DNA from: Bacteroidota bacterium | Lineage (GTDB): Bacteria; Bacteroidota; Ignavibacteria; Ignavibacteriales; Ignavibacteriaceae | DNA length: 19,914 nt | Assembly: GCA_021790055.1 (NCBI GenBank) | Contig: JAJYIL010000007.1 | Coordinates: forward strand, 1 to 19,914 | Direction: 5' to 3' | Shown: positions 1-8,321 of the stretch, one piece after another | Layout: each line of letters opens with the position of its first letter | Position numbering within the stretch: the stretch's first letter is position 1 | The notes under the pieces: generated by a model | What the model saw: only the letters and a program-made list of their open reading frames with translations | Told to the model about the DNA's origin: nothing | Database searches by the model: none | Program-made: the position numbers and the translations under genes

Positions 1-1
1 T

Positions 2-49
2 GTGGAACATGGAACTAATTTCCGTTTACGAATAGAACCCCGGTATTAA
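2..49 (+). CDS. C-terminal remnant of an upstream gene, possibly a sensor histidine kinase
   Basis: The first 48 bases form an open frame that enters from outside the window and ends in TAA, giving a 15-residue tail that includes HGTNFRLRIEPRY. A Gly-Thr-x-Phe followed by alternating hydrophobic residues close to the stop resembles the last strand of the HATPase domain of histidine kinases, which often ends in a GTxFxIxLP-like sequence. That resemblance is the only evidence and the piece is very short. The frame could be fortuitous. A 12-bp inverted repeat starts at its stop codon, which agrees with a gene end here. Confidence 0.35.
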   Translation: MEHGTNFRLRIEPRY

Positions 50-90
50 GAATTAATTGTGTCTGTTATTCCCGCTTTACAATTAATTCT
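49..90. repeat. 12-bp perfect inverted repeat at gene end (possible terminator)
   Basis: Arms 49-60 (AGAATTAATTGT) and 79-90 (ACAATTAATTCT) are exact reverse complements around an 18-base loop. The left arm begins at the last base of the stop codon of the partial gene at 2-49. The stem is almost all A/T and no T-run follows it, so it is not a classic rho-independent terminator. It could be an mRNA 3' end structure or a protein-binding site. Confidence 0.45.
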
Positions 91-715
91 CTAATTCAAT
101 TCCAATTATTTTTGCAGTTTGTAATTTCAAGATGAATTTTCACCTTTTTAGAACCCTTTCTAAAAATAATTCTAAAATCCGGTTAAAAGTTTAATGAATA
201 TAATTACAATAAACAATACCGCGCTAAAATTTTTTAAAATTAATTTCTATCCGGAATAAACGTGAACGCGGGTGAACAATTGAAAAATTTTATTAGAGAA
301 GCAAATTGAATTATTGAATGAACAGACCCATCGTTTTTTTTCTTCCTGTTCAAATCATAAGTGCATCAAAGCATTTAGGAAAGTTCATTCAGTCTTTAAT
401 TCGCACTAATCTCTTGCAGCAGTTAATTTTTTTTGTTATCCCTCACAAAATATTTTCTGTTAATATGAAATAAAATCGAAATATATTCTCCTTCCTTCAA
501 AAAAAATTGCTACGAACTCTTGACAAATTGCAATTAATTCCTTACTTATTAATGTGTAAATAATAAATTACTTTATTTAATAAGTATTTTTCTACATAAA
601 TAATTATATTATTAATATATACACATTGATTTCATTATTAAATTAATATTTCTTTGATTCTTTGCTTTAAATTTTTAATCAATAAAAATATCTACTAACA
701 AAAACGAGGATTACT
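91..715. other. AT-rich gene-free leader upstream of the porin
   Basis: About 625 bases without a convincing reading frame on either strand. A sequence identical to the sigma-70 -35 consensus, TTGACA, lies at 520-525, but the bases 16-18 positions downstream (TTACTT/TACTTA) are a poor -10, so the promoter is only tentative. A 7-bp inverted repeat (319-325 and 346-352, TGAACAG/CTGTTCA) encloses a run of eight T. The stretch 540-700 is extremely A/T-rich, as is usual for a promoter and 5' leader. Confidence 0.4.
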
Positions 716-1807
716 ATGAGAGAGAAATGTTCGGTTACCAGGTTTAATTATGTACTAATACTTTTATACTTCTGCAGTATAGTTTCTTTTTCCCAGACGA
801 AAGATACAACTTCAAATCCCCTTTCAATTACCGGGATGGTTGATGTTAATTTCAATAAGAACTTCAATAACCCAGCAAGCCATATAAATGATTACAGGAA
901 CTTTGATGTTTATGAGAACCAGTTCAATATAAATCTTGCGAAGGTTACAATTCAAAAGACGGCAAGCCCTGTTGGATTTAGAATGGACATTGGATTCGGT
1001 CAAGCGATGGACCTTGTGAACAGCGACGCAAGCCTTGGTACTGAAAAATCTATGCGCAACCTTGAGCAGGCATATTTAACCGCCGTACTGCCAATTGGAA
1101 ATGGACTAACAATAAATGCCGGGAAAATGGTCACACACATGGGCGGTGAAGTTATTGAGTCCATTAGTAATATAAATTACAGCCGGTCGATTCTTTTTGC
1201 TTACGCCATTCCATACTTCCATCTTGGCGCAATGGCAAGCTACCCTTTCAGTACTCAATTCAACGCAACTATATATATATACAATGGCTGGAATGATATA
1301 GTAGATAATAATAATGATAAAACTCTTGGCGCAGAAATAATATGGACTCCCTCCACATCATTTACGTTTATTCAAAATTATATCGGCGGACCTGAGGAAG
1401 CTAACAGTACAAAGAAGCGGCATGTATTCGATTCAATAATTAATTATCAGGCTACGGACGCATTGTTTATTACAGTTAACGCAGATTATGGACAGGAAGC
1501 GTTAGCTCCTTCAGGTCTTGCCGTATGGAAAGGAATTGCTCTTACAGGCAAGTACACGTTATCCGATGTATCTGCTATTGCTGCACGGGTTGAAGACTAT
1601 TACGACCAGAGCGGATTTACAACGGGCACGCTTCAGCAGTTAAGTGAATTTACTCTTACATACGAGTTAAAGTTTACAAACAGTCTTACCACCCGTTTGG
1701 AATTCAGAAGAGACATGTCCGATAAGAATACATTTGAAGATAGCTCGGGCGCTTTTACAAAGAATAATCAGAATACCTTACTGATTGGTTCGATATATAC
1801 TTTTTAA
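716..1807 (+). CDS. outer-membrane beta-barrel porin, BBP2/OmpL-like
   Basis: A 363-residue protein predicted to form a channel in the outer membrane. The N-terminus has a basic region and a hydrophobic core (about residues 12-25), with probable signal-peptidase cleavage after SFS. The mature chain is rich in Asn, Tyr and alternating polar/hydrophobic residues, and it ends in IYTF, the terminal Phe expected for insertion by the BAM complex. Motifs such as RMDIGFGQAMD, NAGKMVTHMGGEVIES and YIYNGW resemble the putative beta-barrel porin-2 (BBP2, OmpL-like) family, and the length is normal for it. GAGGA lies five bases before the ATG, which fixes the start. The amino-acid permease follows after 27 bases, so the two are probably co-transcribed and act in series across outer and inner membranes. 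The solute is not visible from sequence; an amino-acid or nitrogen compound is inferred from context. Confidence 0.85.
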   Translation: MREKCSVTRFNYVLILLYFCSIVSFSQTKDTTSNPLSITGMVDVNFNKNFNNPASHINDYRNFDVYENQFNINLAKVTIQKTASPVGFRMDIGFGQAMDLVNSDASLGTEKSMRNLEQAYLTAVLPIGNGLTINAGKMVTHMGGEVIESISNINYSRSILFAYAIPYFHLGAMASYPFSTQFNATIYIYNGWNDIVDNNNDKTLGAEIIWTPSTSFTFIQNYIGGPEEANSTKKRHVFDSIINYQATDALFITVNADYGQEALAPSGLAVWKGIALTGKYTLSDVSAIAARVEDYYDQSGFTTGTLQQLSEFTLTYELKFTNSLTTRLEFRRDMSDKNTFEDSSGAFTKNNQNTLLIGSIYTF

Positions 1808-1834
1808 TTTAAAATAAATCATAGGAGAAAAAAC

Positions 1835-3364
1835 ATGGCAGAAACAACAATGAAGAAAACACTTGGATTGACAGGTGTTACAGTAAATGCAATGGCACTT
1901 ATTGCACCCGGAGCATTCCTCTGGATTACATACCAGGTTCAGGCATCCAATAACGGCGGAGATACCGACATGTGGACGGGGATTGTTGCAGCGCTTATCG
2001 TTGCTTTTCTTACGGCAATTTCTTTTTCAGAAATGGCTAAACTACATCCCGAAGCAGGTGCCGGAGGTTCATATTATTTTGCAGAAAAAGCATTCCTTGA
2101 TAAAGAGAAGGCTTCACATCAAAGGTTTGCGAGGATTGCAAAATTCATAACAGGTTGGGCTGCTCATTTATTTTATTGGGTATACCCGGGCGTAATGGTA
2201 GCATTTATGGCAATTCTTGTCACTTACATATTAGGACAGTTCAATATTAATCTTTCGATTCCGATGGAAATTTTTGTAGCAGTAATATTCTCAGCAATTG
2301 TCGGTTTTATAGCCGTCAGGGGGATCAGCGGCTCTACAAATGTTGCAATTGTTATTAACGTAGTACAATTAGTTTCTTTAATCGGCTTCAGCATACTGGC
2401 AATCATGTTCAGGATAAATAATCCATTGCATGCAACGCATTGGGCACAGCCGAGTGCATTTTCAATTATCTTTCCCCACAGCCTGCCGGCGATGTTGTTC
2501 CAATCGACAATAGCAATTTTAATTCTTGTTGGATTCGAGTCCTCAACATCGTTAGCCGGCGAAGCAATAAATCCTAAGCGTGACATACCAAGGGGAATTA
2601 TACTTTCGCTTATTATTCAAGGCTTGTTCGCATATCTGTTCGAATACTTCGCCGCAAATTATGCAATCAGCGAGAAGCTGGTATATATTGGTGCAGATGG
2701 AACAAAGTTAACTGGAATGGCGGCAGCGGCTGCCTCAGGTGCACCTATCGGAGATCTAACAAAACTTATTGGTGATTCGATGCTTGGCGGCAATGGCTTT
2801 GCTTTAATGATAATAATTGCATTTACCGTAGCCTTAGCAGTATTAGGAACAACACTTGCAGCAATGAATACGGCAGTCCGTGTAAGCTTTGCAATGGCAC
2901 AGGACAAAGAGATGCCCGGTCCATTAGGCGCTTTACATGAAAAACATGCTACACCCTATTTTGGTGTTTGGATACTTGTAGCAGTTTCTGCAATAATCGG
3001 AAGTGTAGGAGTGTTAAGTGTTACCGCATTAACCGGAATTACATTAGCCTCGAATATCGGCACATTTATTTTGTATGCTCTGATTTGCGGATTAACATTT
3101 GTTACATTCATAGGTCGAAGCGAATTCCATGGTGTAAAACATGCTGTTATACCATTAATTGGATTAGTTGGAAATTTAGGTATGCTTGCAGCAATAGTGA
3201 TAATTGGACTTACCACACCTGGCGTATCTCAAGATGCAACTAAGATGGCAATTGAAATGACTCTCGGATGGGGAATAATAAGTGCATTTTACCTCGTTTG
3301 GAACAGCAAGAAACACGGCAGAGCAATAATTCCGTCAGTTCGAGTGGTAAACGCACAAAAATAA
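1835..3364 (+). CDS. APC-family amino acid permease
   Basis: A 509-residue inner-membrane protein with about 12-14 hydrophobic segments. The first helix carries GLTGVTVNAMALIAPGAF, the glycine-containing unwound TM1 that binds substrate in the amino acid-polyamine-organocation (APC) superfamily. The GAGGSYYFAEKAF region is the conserved APC segment around TM3, and GFESSTSLAGEA is the usual TM6-end signature. It is therefore a secondary transporter that imports or exchanges an amino acid or a related amine; the substrate cannot be told. AGGAGA sits six bases before the ATG. It follows the porin by 27 bases. A strong hairpin after its stop separates it from the phosphatase-kinase-glutamine synthetase genes, which could be a terminator or a partial one. 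Confidence 0.9.
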   Translation: MAETTMKKTLGLTGVTVNAMALIAPGAFLWITYQVQASNNGGDTDMWTGIVAALIVAFLTAISFSEMAKLHPEAGAGGSYYFAEKAFLDKEKASHQRFARIAKFITGWAAHLFYWVYPGVMVAFMAILVTYILGQFNINLSIPMEIFVAVIFSAIVGFIAVRGISGSTNVAIVINVVQLVSLIGFSILAIMFRINNPLHATHWAQPSAFSIIFPHSLPAMLFQSTIAILILVGFESSTSLAGEAINPKRDIPRGIILSLIIQGLFAYLFEYFAANYAISEKLVYIGADGTKLTGMAAAAASGAPIGDLTKLIGDSMLGGNGFALMIIIAFTVALAVLGTTLAAMNTAVRVSFAMAQDKEMPGPLGALHEKHATPYFGVWILVAVSAIIGSVGVLSVTALTGITLASNIGTFILYALICGLTFVTFIGRSEFHGVKHAVIPLIGLVGNLGMLAAIVIIGLTTPGVSQDATKMAIEMTLGWGIISAFYLVWNSKKHGRAIIPSVRVVNAQK

Positions 3365-3394
3365 TTAATTGGATAAATCATTTTGGTATTTAAA

Positions 3395-3424
3395 GGAAGA
3401 GGTAGATGAATTCTTACCTCTTCC
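3395..3424 (+). terminator. 10-bp hairpin after the permease gene
   Basis: Arms 3395-3404 (GGAAGAGGTA) and 3415-3424 (TACCTCTTCC) are perfect reverse complements around a 10-base loop, 31 bases after the permease stop. The downstream bases are CTTAATCTGTTTT, only weakly T-rich, so termination may be partial. A second short inverted repeat, CCTTAA (3424-3429) with TTAAGG (3436-3441), shares its first base and could form instead. The second arm is close to the ribosome binding site of the next gene. Confidence 0.5.
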
Positions 3425-3452
3425 CTTAATCTGTTTTAAGGAATAATTGTAA

Positions 3453-4298
3453 ATGCCTGATAAAGAGCTGGTTGAAATAAATTCTTTTGGTCTTACACAT
3501 ATTGGAAAAGTGCGTGAAGATAATCAGGACGCTTTCCGACTTTGTAATCCTAATGATGAGTACACAAATTCTCACGGTCATTTATATGGTATAGCAGACG
3601 GTATGGGCGGTTATGCGCATGGAAGTATTGCAAGTTCAACTGCACTTGAAACATTTTTTGATACTTTTTATTCTGCAAACGGCGCAGCAGTAATTCAAAA
3701 AATCCGGATTGGTATGCAGAATGCTAATTTAAGCGTTTACCAGGCAGCTCAAAGGATGAGTGCAGGCAAAATGGGAACAACGTTAACTGCTGTTAATATT
3801 ATCGGAAAGAATTTATTTATTGGTCATATCGGAGACAGCAGAGCTTATCTTATTCGAAACAATGAAGCGAAATGTTTAACCAATGATCATACTCAAGTTG
3901 GAGAACTGGTAAGAATGAGAATATTAACTCCGGATAAAATACGAACGCACAGCCAGCGTTCTGTATTAAATAAGAGTCTTGGATTAAATCTATTTATTCA
4001 GCCTGATATTTTTAGAACCACAATTCAAAATAATGATTTGCTGATTCTTTGTACCGATGGAATATGGTCGGTTACTGAGGATGATGAATTTGCAAAGTTT
4101 GCAAAAGTTACAAGAAACCCAGAGAGACTTGGCAAGCTTATTATCGATATAGCAATGGATAGAGATAGCGACGATAATCTTTCAATTATAGTAATTGATA
4201 TAAAAAATCTTTCAAATTCAAATTATGCCGGCACAAAGAAACAAACATTTTCTATCTCAAATTTATTTAAGAAGTTAGGCAGGCAAAATGATAAATGA
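3453..4298 (+). CDS. PP2C-family serine/threonine protein phosphatase
   Basis: A 281-residue soluble, metal-dependent phosphatase that removes phosphate from Ser/Thr residues. All core PP2C motifs are present in order: REDNQDAF (21-28), the metal-binding ADGMGG (48-53), GTT (108-110), GDSRAYL (127-133), CTDG with the metal Asp (200-203) and the final DN pair (241-242). The length is typical of bacterial Stp/PstP-type single-domain enzymes. No membrane segment is seen, and about 39 polar residues follow the domain. AAGGA lies ten bases before the ATG. The kinase gene begins 53 bases downstream, so the two are the likely opposing partners of one phosphorylation switch. Confidence 0.92.
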   Translation: MPDKELVEINSFGLTHIGKVREDNQDAFRLCNPNDEYTNSHGHLYGIADGMGGYAHGSIASSTALETFFDTFYSANGAAVIQKIRIGMQNANLSVYQAAQRMSAGKMGTTLTAVNIIGKNLFIGHIGDSRAYLIRNNEAKCLTNDHTQVGELVRMRILTPDKIRTHSQRSVLNKSLGLNLFIQPDIFRTTIQNNDLLILCTDGIWSVTEDDEFAKFAKVTRNPERLGKLIIDIAMDRDSDDNLSIIVIDIKNLSNSNYAGTKKQTFSISNLFKKLGRQNDK

Positions 4299-4351
4299 AC
4301 ATTGCATTTCAATTAATTCTTTAGTTATTTTACAAACTGATTAAAGGACTT

Positions 4352-5335
4352 ATGCAGAATTCAACTATGCTTCAAATCAGTGACCAGTTCGATCACTATC
4401 AAATTCGCGCACACATAGCCAGAGGCGGAATGAGCAACATCTACCGTGCTTACGATCTTCTAACCGGAAATGAAGTTGTTCTAAAAATTCCCGATGTAAT
4501 GTCTATCGGCGATCCGGCACAATACGAACGCTTCCAGCGTGAGCTTGAAGTTATGAAAACTTTAAATCATCCTGCTATTCAAAAAGGATTAGGTTCAGGA
4601 CGCTTTAACAATACACCATACCTTGTAACAGAATTGGTAGATGGTGAATCGATGCGAGATATGATAAATCGTAAAGCTCCTCTTCCACCTGAAGAAGCAG
4701 TAGACCTCATCAGAAAAATTTCCGACGGATTAGCACATTGCCACGACAATGGAATTATCCATCGCGATTTAAAACCAGAAAACATTCTTATTACTTCGGA
4801 AGGACAACCGGTAATTTTGGATTTTGGTCTCGCATTAACCAAAGGAGCTCATAGGGTAACATATGCTAACTTGAGCAGCACTGCAGGTACGCCGGAATAT
4901 ATGTCTCCCGAACAAGTTGAAGGGCAGCGCGGCGACCAAAGAACTGATATTTATGCAATAGGAATTATGATGTACGAGCTGCTTACCGGCAGTACTCCTT
5001 TCAGCGGCGATAATAATTTGGCAATTATGTCCCAGCATTTAAATGCGGCAATACCTCGCCTGGATAAAAAACAGTCAAGCATATCTACACAATTGGCAGC
5101 GTTCGTAGCAAAATGTCTTCAACGCGACTCAAAAGACCGTTTTGCTAATATGCACGAATTAGTTAATTCATTAGATAATTTGGACACGATTGATATTTCA
5201 ATTCTTGATAAAGCATCAAGTGCGCGTTCCAAAACTCCATTTTGGCGCTCGCCTGTGGTGTTAGCCGTCGGCTCGGCTTTGCTATTGATGCTTGTAATTA
5301 TTATAATAGCTTTAATTCTTCAATCATTAAGATGA
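4352..5335 (+). CDS. Hanks-type serine/threonine protein kinase with C-terminal membrane anchor
   Basis: A 327-residue kinase, PknB-like in its catalytic domain. It shows a nucleotide loop at 23-31 (ARGGMSNIY, with Ala in place of the first loop Gly), ATP-binding Lys45 (VVLKIP), HRDLKPEN at 137-144 with catalytic Asp139 and Asn144, DFG at 157-159, and an activation-segment end GTPEYMSPEQ (179-188). All catalytic residues are present, so it should be active. A single hydrophobic segment (about 301-324) ends three residues before the C-terminus. The kinase is thus tail-anchored and lacks the extracellular PASTA or other sensor domain of many PknB relatives, so its signal probably comes from inside the cell. 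AAAGGA lies just before the ATG. The stop overlaps the start of glutamine synthetase (ATGA). Confidence 0.93.
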   Translation: MQNSTMLQISDQFDHYQIRAHIARGGMSNIYRAYDLLTGNEVVLKIPDVMSIGDPAQYERFQRELEVMKTLNHPAIQKGLGSGRFNNTPYLVTELVDGESMRDMINRKAPLPPEEAVDLIRKISDGLAHCHDNGIIHRDLKPENILITSEGQPVILDFGLALTKGAHRVTYANLSSTAGTPEYMSPEQVEGQRGDQRTDIYAIGIMMYELLTGSTPFSGDNNLAIMSQHLNAAIPRLDKKQSSISTQLAAFVAKCLQRDSKDRFANMHELVNSLDNLDTIDISILDKASSARSKTPFWRSPVVLAVGSALLLMLVIIIIALILQSLR

Positions 5336-6675
5336 CTAAAAATATGGCTCCGAACCAACTGTTAGCTTTAGTTAAAGAACGAGGTGTAAAATTTATCGAT
5401 CTTCAATTTACAGATGTTGGCGGTGCGGTAAAGAATGTTACCATACCGAACTCTGAATTAGAATCCACACTAAACCATGGGATCTGGTTTGATGGATCTT
5501 CAATTGAAGGATTCGCCCGAATTGCAGAGAGCGATATGTATCTTGTACCGGATATTTCTACGTTTGCTGTTTTACCTTGGCTATCCGGAGAAGAATCCAC
5601 TGCACGCCTTATCTGCAATGTTTTTACTCCTGATGGTCAGCCATTCTTAGGCGATCCAAGAACAATACTATCCAACGTAATTTCCGAAGCAGATAAGATG
5701 GGATTTATTTACAACACAGGTCCCGAGCTAGAATTTTTCCTTCTTAAACCAACTGCCAATGGCAGTATAATTCCTCCAAAGCCTCAAGACAGCGCAGGCT
5801 ATTTTGATCAGCCGGTTGATTTGGTTGCAACAAGTTTATGGAGACAAATTACCGATTCTCTTTCCGCTTTTGGAATTGAGACTGAAGCAATGCATCATGA
5901 AGTTGCTACAGGTCAGCATGAAATTGATTTCAGATATTCCGAAGCACTTAAAACAGCAGACAATGCAGTGACATTCCGAGTTCTTGTAAAGATACTTGCA
6001 CAGCAGAAAGGATTATATGCCACGTTTATGCCCAAGCCTGTTCGAGGAATAAGCGGCAGCGGAATGCACGTGCATCAAAGCCTTAGTTATAAAGCTAATG
6101 GTACAAATGCCTTTGCAGATCCCGGCGACGAACACGGACTTTCGAAAATCGCCAAACATTTTATTGCAGGTCAATTAGCTCATGCAAAAGGGATGTGTGC
6201 AATACTTGCACCTCTTGTTAATTCGTACAAGCGTTTAGTCCTGGGCTATGAAGCACCTGTAAATGTTACATGGGGAAGAATAAACCGCTCCGCATTAATT
6301 CGTATTCCGCGTGCACATACTCATGAATCAACACGGATAGAATTGCGCAATCCCGATCCAAGCTGCAATCCGTATCTTGCATTTGCTGTAATGCTTGCAG
6401 CCGGTCTTGACGGTATAAAACGTGAATTGCAAATACCCGAAGCCAACGAAGAAAATGTCTATCTTAATCCGGGCACCAAAAAGAATGTAAAAGAAAGTTT
6501 TCTTCCCGAATCTCTGTATGAAGCGCTGAATGAACTTGAGAAAGATAAAGTAATCCGCGAAGCTCTCGGCGCTCATCTATTTGAAAGATTCGTTAGCGCC
6601 AAACGGCTTGAGTGGGAGGATTATAGACTCCAGGTAACACCTTGGGAACTTGATAATTATTTACCTTCTTATTAA
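5332..6675 (+). CDS. glnA: glutamine synthetase type I (GSI-alpha)
   Basis: A 447-residue enzyme that makes glutamine from glutamate, ammonia and ATP. Family signatures: FDGSSIEGF (53-61), the catalytic/metal segment GPELEFF (130-136), TGQHEI (193-198), SGSGMHVHQS (241-250), NSYKRLVLGYEAPV (297-310) and IELRNPDPSCNPYLAF (336-351). The adenylylation-site Tyr context of GSI-beta (NLYDLPPEE) is not present, and the length matches the alpha subtype of Bacillus and Thermotoga. Control by adenylylation is therefore unlikely and feedback control more likely. An upstream in-frame start at 5242 exists but lies inside the kinase gene and adds 30 non-homologous residues. The ATG at 5332, overlapping the kinase TGA by four bases, restores the usual family N-terminus. 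Translation is probably coupled to the kinase. Confidence 0.95.
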   Translation: MTKNMAPNQLLALVKERGVKFIDLQFTDVGGAVKNVTIPNSELESTLNHGIWFDGSSIEGFARIAESDMYLVPDISTFAVLPWLSGEESTARLICNVFTPDGQPFLGDPRTILSNVISEADKMGFIYNTGPELEFFLLKPTANGSIIPPKPQDSAGYFDQPVDLVATSLWRQITDSLSAFGIETEAMHHEVATGQHEIDFRYSEALKTADNAVTFRVLVKILAQQKGLYATFMPKPVRGISGSGMHVHQSLSYKANGTNAFADPGDEHGLSKIAKHFIAGQLAHAKGMCAILAPLVNSYKRLVLGYEAPVNVTWGRINRSALIRIPRAHTHESTRIELRNPDPSCNPYLAFAVMLAAGLDGIKRELQIPEANEENVYLNPGTKKNVKESFLPESLYEALNELEKDKVIREALGAHLFERFVSAKRLEWEDYRLQVTPWELDNYLPSY

Positions 6676-6676
6676 T

Positions 6677-7972
6677 CTAAAACTCATATCCCATCATAAA
6701 GGTATATTGATTCTGTTTTAGGTTCGGAGTTTCTATATCAAAGAGATTATTTTTGAAATTTCTCAATCCAAAATCGTATTGGAAATCGAAAGTAATGTGT
6801 CTTTCTAAATTTATCCCAAGTCCAAAGAGTAATCCGAAGCTTGGATTATTTAATTCAGAAGAATTAATATTTTTATGATATGGAAATGTATACGGATAGT
6901 AATCCTGGGGATGATCGGTTCCAACATCCAGCCTGCCTCCTAAATAATGTGTTATCTCCGGTCCTGCATATAATCTTGGATTGATTGAACCGGTAGGAAT
7001 TTTATATTGAAAAGTAATAGGCAATTTAAGGTAGTTAAGGTAAATAGTTCTATTGTTATAAATGCCGGATTGTTTTACATAATTTCCACCAGTAGAACCA
7101 TAGATAATTTCTAAGCGCATCCCAAAATTATTATTAAAGCTCCAAACTCCGAAAATTCCATAAGAGAATTCATCAATGCCTAAATTGTCGTAAGTATGTT
7201 GATTATCAATTGAGCTTACAACAGACGCAGCATTCATTCCGCAGATTAAGCCGAAGGAAGTTAAGCCTTTTGTCGGTTTATCATCTTTAAAAATATACTG
7301 CTGATCCGAGCCCAAAATTACTCCGACAATTCCGCCGCCAAGGCAACCTAATATCGAACCACCCAGCAAAGCAAAGAATGGCTCCGGTCCTCCACCCATT
7401 GGCTCATCATGATAAGTAGAACCTATTTGAATCCCAGCTAATGTTCCTGCTAATATGCCGGTTCCAATACCGTGTGCCAGCCCAGTAAGATGGTTGTTGT
7501 ACAAAATTTTATTTACAGAATCAATTGGAAATGTTAAATGTTGGGTTTGCGGTGTTAATTGACTTTGAAGAGAAAATACAAGCGAATCATTTCTACCGAA
7601 AACATTATAAGCTTTTATTTTATCTCCGTTTTTTAATGTTATTAAAGCTGAGTTTTTATTATTTCGATAATAACCATAATATTGATAATCGATACTCTTT
7701 ATTGTGTTATTTGGAATAACAGTTTTCTTTCCTGATTCCTGGTACATTAACGGTAAGGAAATTACTAATGAATCATTTCTAAAATATAATGTATCTGTCT
7801 TATACTCTTTGCCGGAATTTAATAATACACCTAACGTATGACCTTCCGTTTCGGAATTAACAACCTTATAAAACTCTTCCGGAGATTTATAATTTTTTAA
7901 TATGTAAGTGTCCGTACAACCGACAACCATCAGAAGAGACAGGCTGAGAAGAACAAATAACAAAGATTTCAT
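6677..7972 (-). CDS. putative lipoprotein with glycine-zipper and C-terminal outer-membrane barrel
   Basis: A 431-residue envelope protein of unknown function. The N-terminus is a lipoprotein signal ending in the lipobox VVGC, so Cys19 would be lipidated. Next come two similar beta-rich units: one around FRNDSLVISL with IPNNTIKSIDY, one around GRNDSLVFSL with FPIDSVNKILY. A glycine-rich hydrophobic region follows, with motifs such as GIGTGILAGTLAG and LGGGIVGVILG, as in glycine-zipper proteins. The last half (from about TSFGLICGMN) has the alternating pattern of a small porin-like barrel (OMP_b-brl_2 type) and ends in MMGYEF. The start is the ATG at 7972, which puts the lipobox at normal distance; a TTG four codons upstream is less likely. 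A run of five G precedes it. It converges on glutamine synthetase with one base between the two stops. Confidence 0.75.
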   Translation of the reverse strand: MKSLLFVLLSLSLLMVVGCTDTYILKNYKSPEEFYKVVNSETEGHTLGVLLNSGKEYKTDTLYFRNDSLVISLPLMYQESGKKTVIPNNTIKSIDYQYYGYYRNNKNSALITLKNGDKIKAYNVFGRNDSLVFSLQSQLTPQTQHLTFPIDSVNKILYNNHLTGLAHGIGTGILAGTLAGIQIGSTYHDEPMGGGPEPFFALLGGSILGCLGGGIVGVILGSDQQYIFKDDKPTKGLTSFGLICGMNAASVVSSIDNQHTYDNLGIDEFSYGIFGVWSFNNNFGMRLEIIYGSTGGNYVKQSGIYNNRTIYLNYLKLPITFQYKIPTGSINPRLYAGPEITHYLGGRLDVGTDHPQDYYPYTFPYHKNINSSELNNPSFGLLFGLGINLERHITFDFQYDFGLRNFKNNLFDIETPNLKQNQYTFMMGYEF

Positions 7973-8277
7973 TGTAACCCCCAATGATTTATTAAAAATG
8001 CTGCAATGAAGCTACAAAAAATATTTTTATTCTCAAAGAATCACCATAGTGCTAATCGATTCTTTTCTTATAATAAACAAATTTTCATTTTATGTTGGTC
8101 TTTGGTTTATTGATTCGTCTACTTGAATAATTCAAAGGTTGGAAATTTTAAATATCAAATTCAACAAGAATCCGGTAACTAATTTTAGGGTTCTCAATGT
8201 GAGCATTAGCCTTTAGGGCTGGCTTCTTATGAGACAATTCTAATAACAAAATTACTTTTTATTGAAAATTAACCAAA

Positions 8278-8286
8278 TGGTATAAT
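8278..8286 (+). promoter_or_regulatory. extended -10 promoter element for the cluster
   Basis: TGGTATAAT is a perfect extended -10 (TGnTATAAT) and the only perfect TATAAT noticed in this intergenic region. The -35 position 17 bases upstream reads TTTATT, a weak match, which is usual for extended -10 promoters. Transcription would start near 8293, leaving a leader of about 135 bases before the TTG start of the first gene. This is motif reading only, and the host sigma-factor preference is unknown. Confidence 0.5.
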
Positions 8287-8321
8287 TTTAGATAATTTTC
8301 TGTGATAACTTCAGCGGCATC

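Noticed and set aside
2224..3216. Minus-strand reading frames inside the permease gene
   Set aside because: They mirror the hydrophobic codons of the permease and have no ribosome binding sites or family features.
5242..5331. 30-residue upstream extension of glutamine synthetase
   Set aside because: It lies in another frame of the kinase gene and does not resemble the family N-terminus; the ATG at 5332 gives the normal start.
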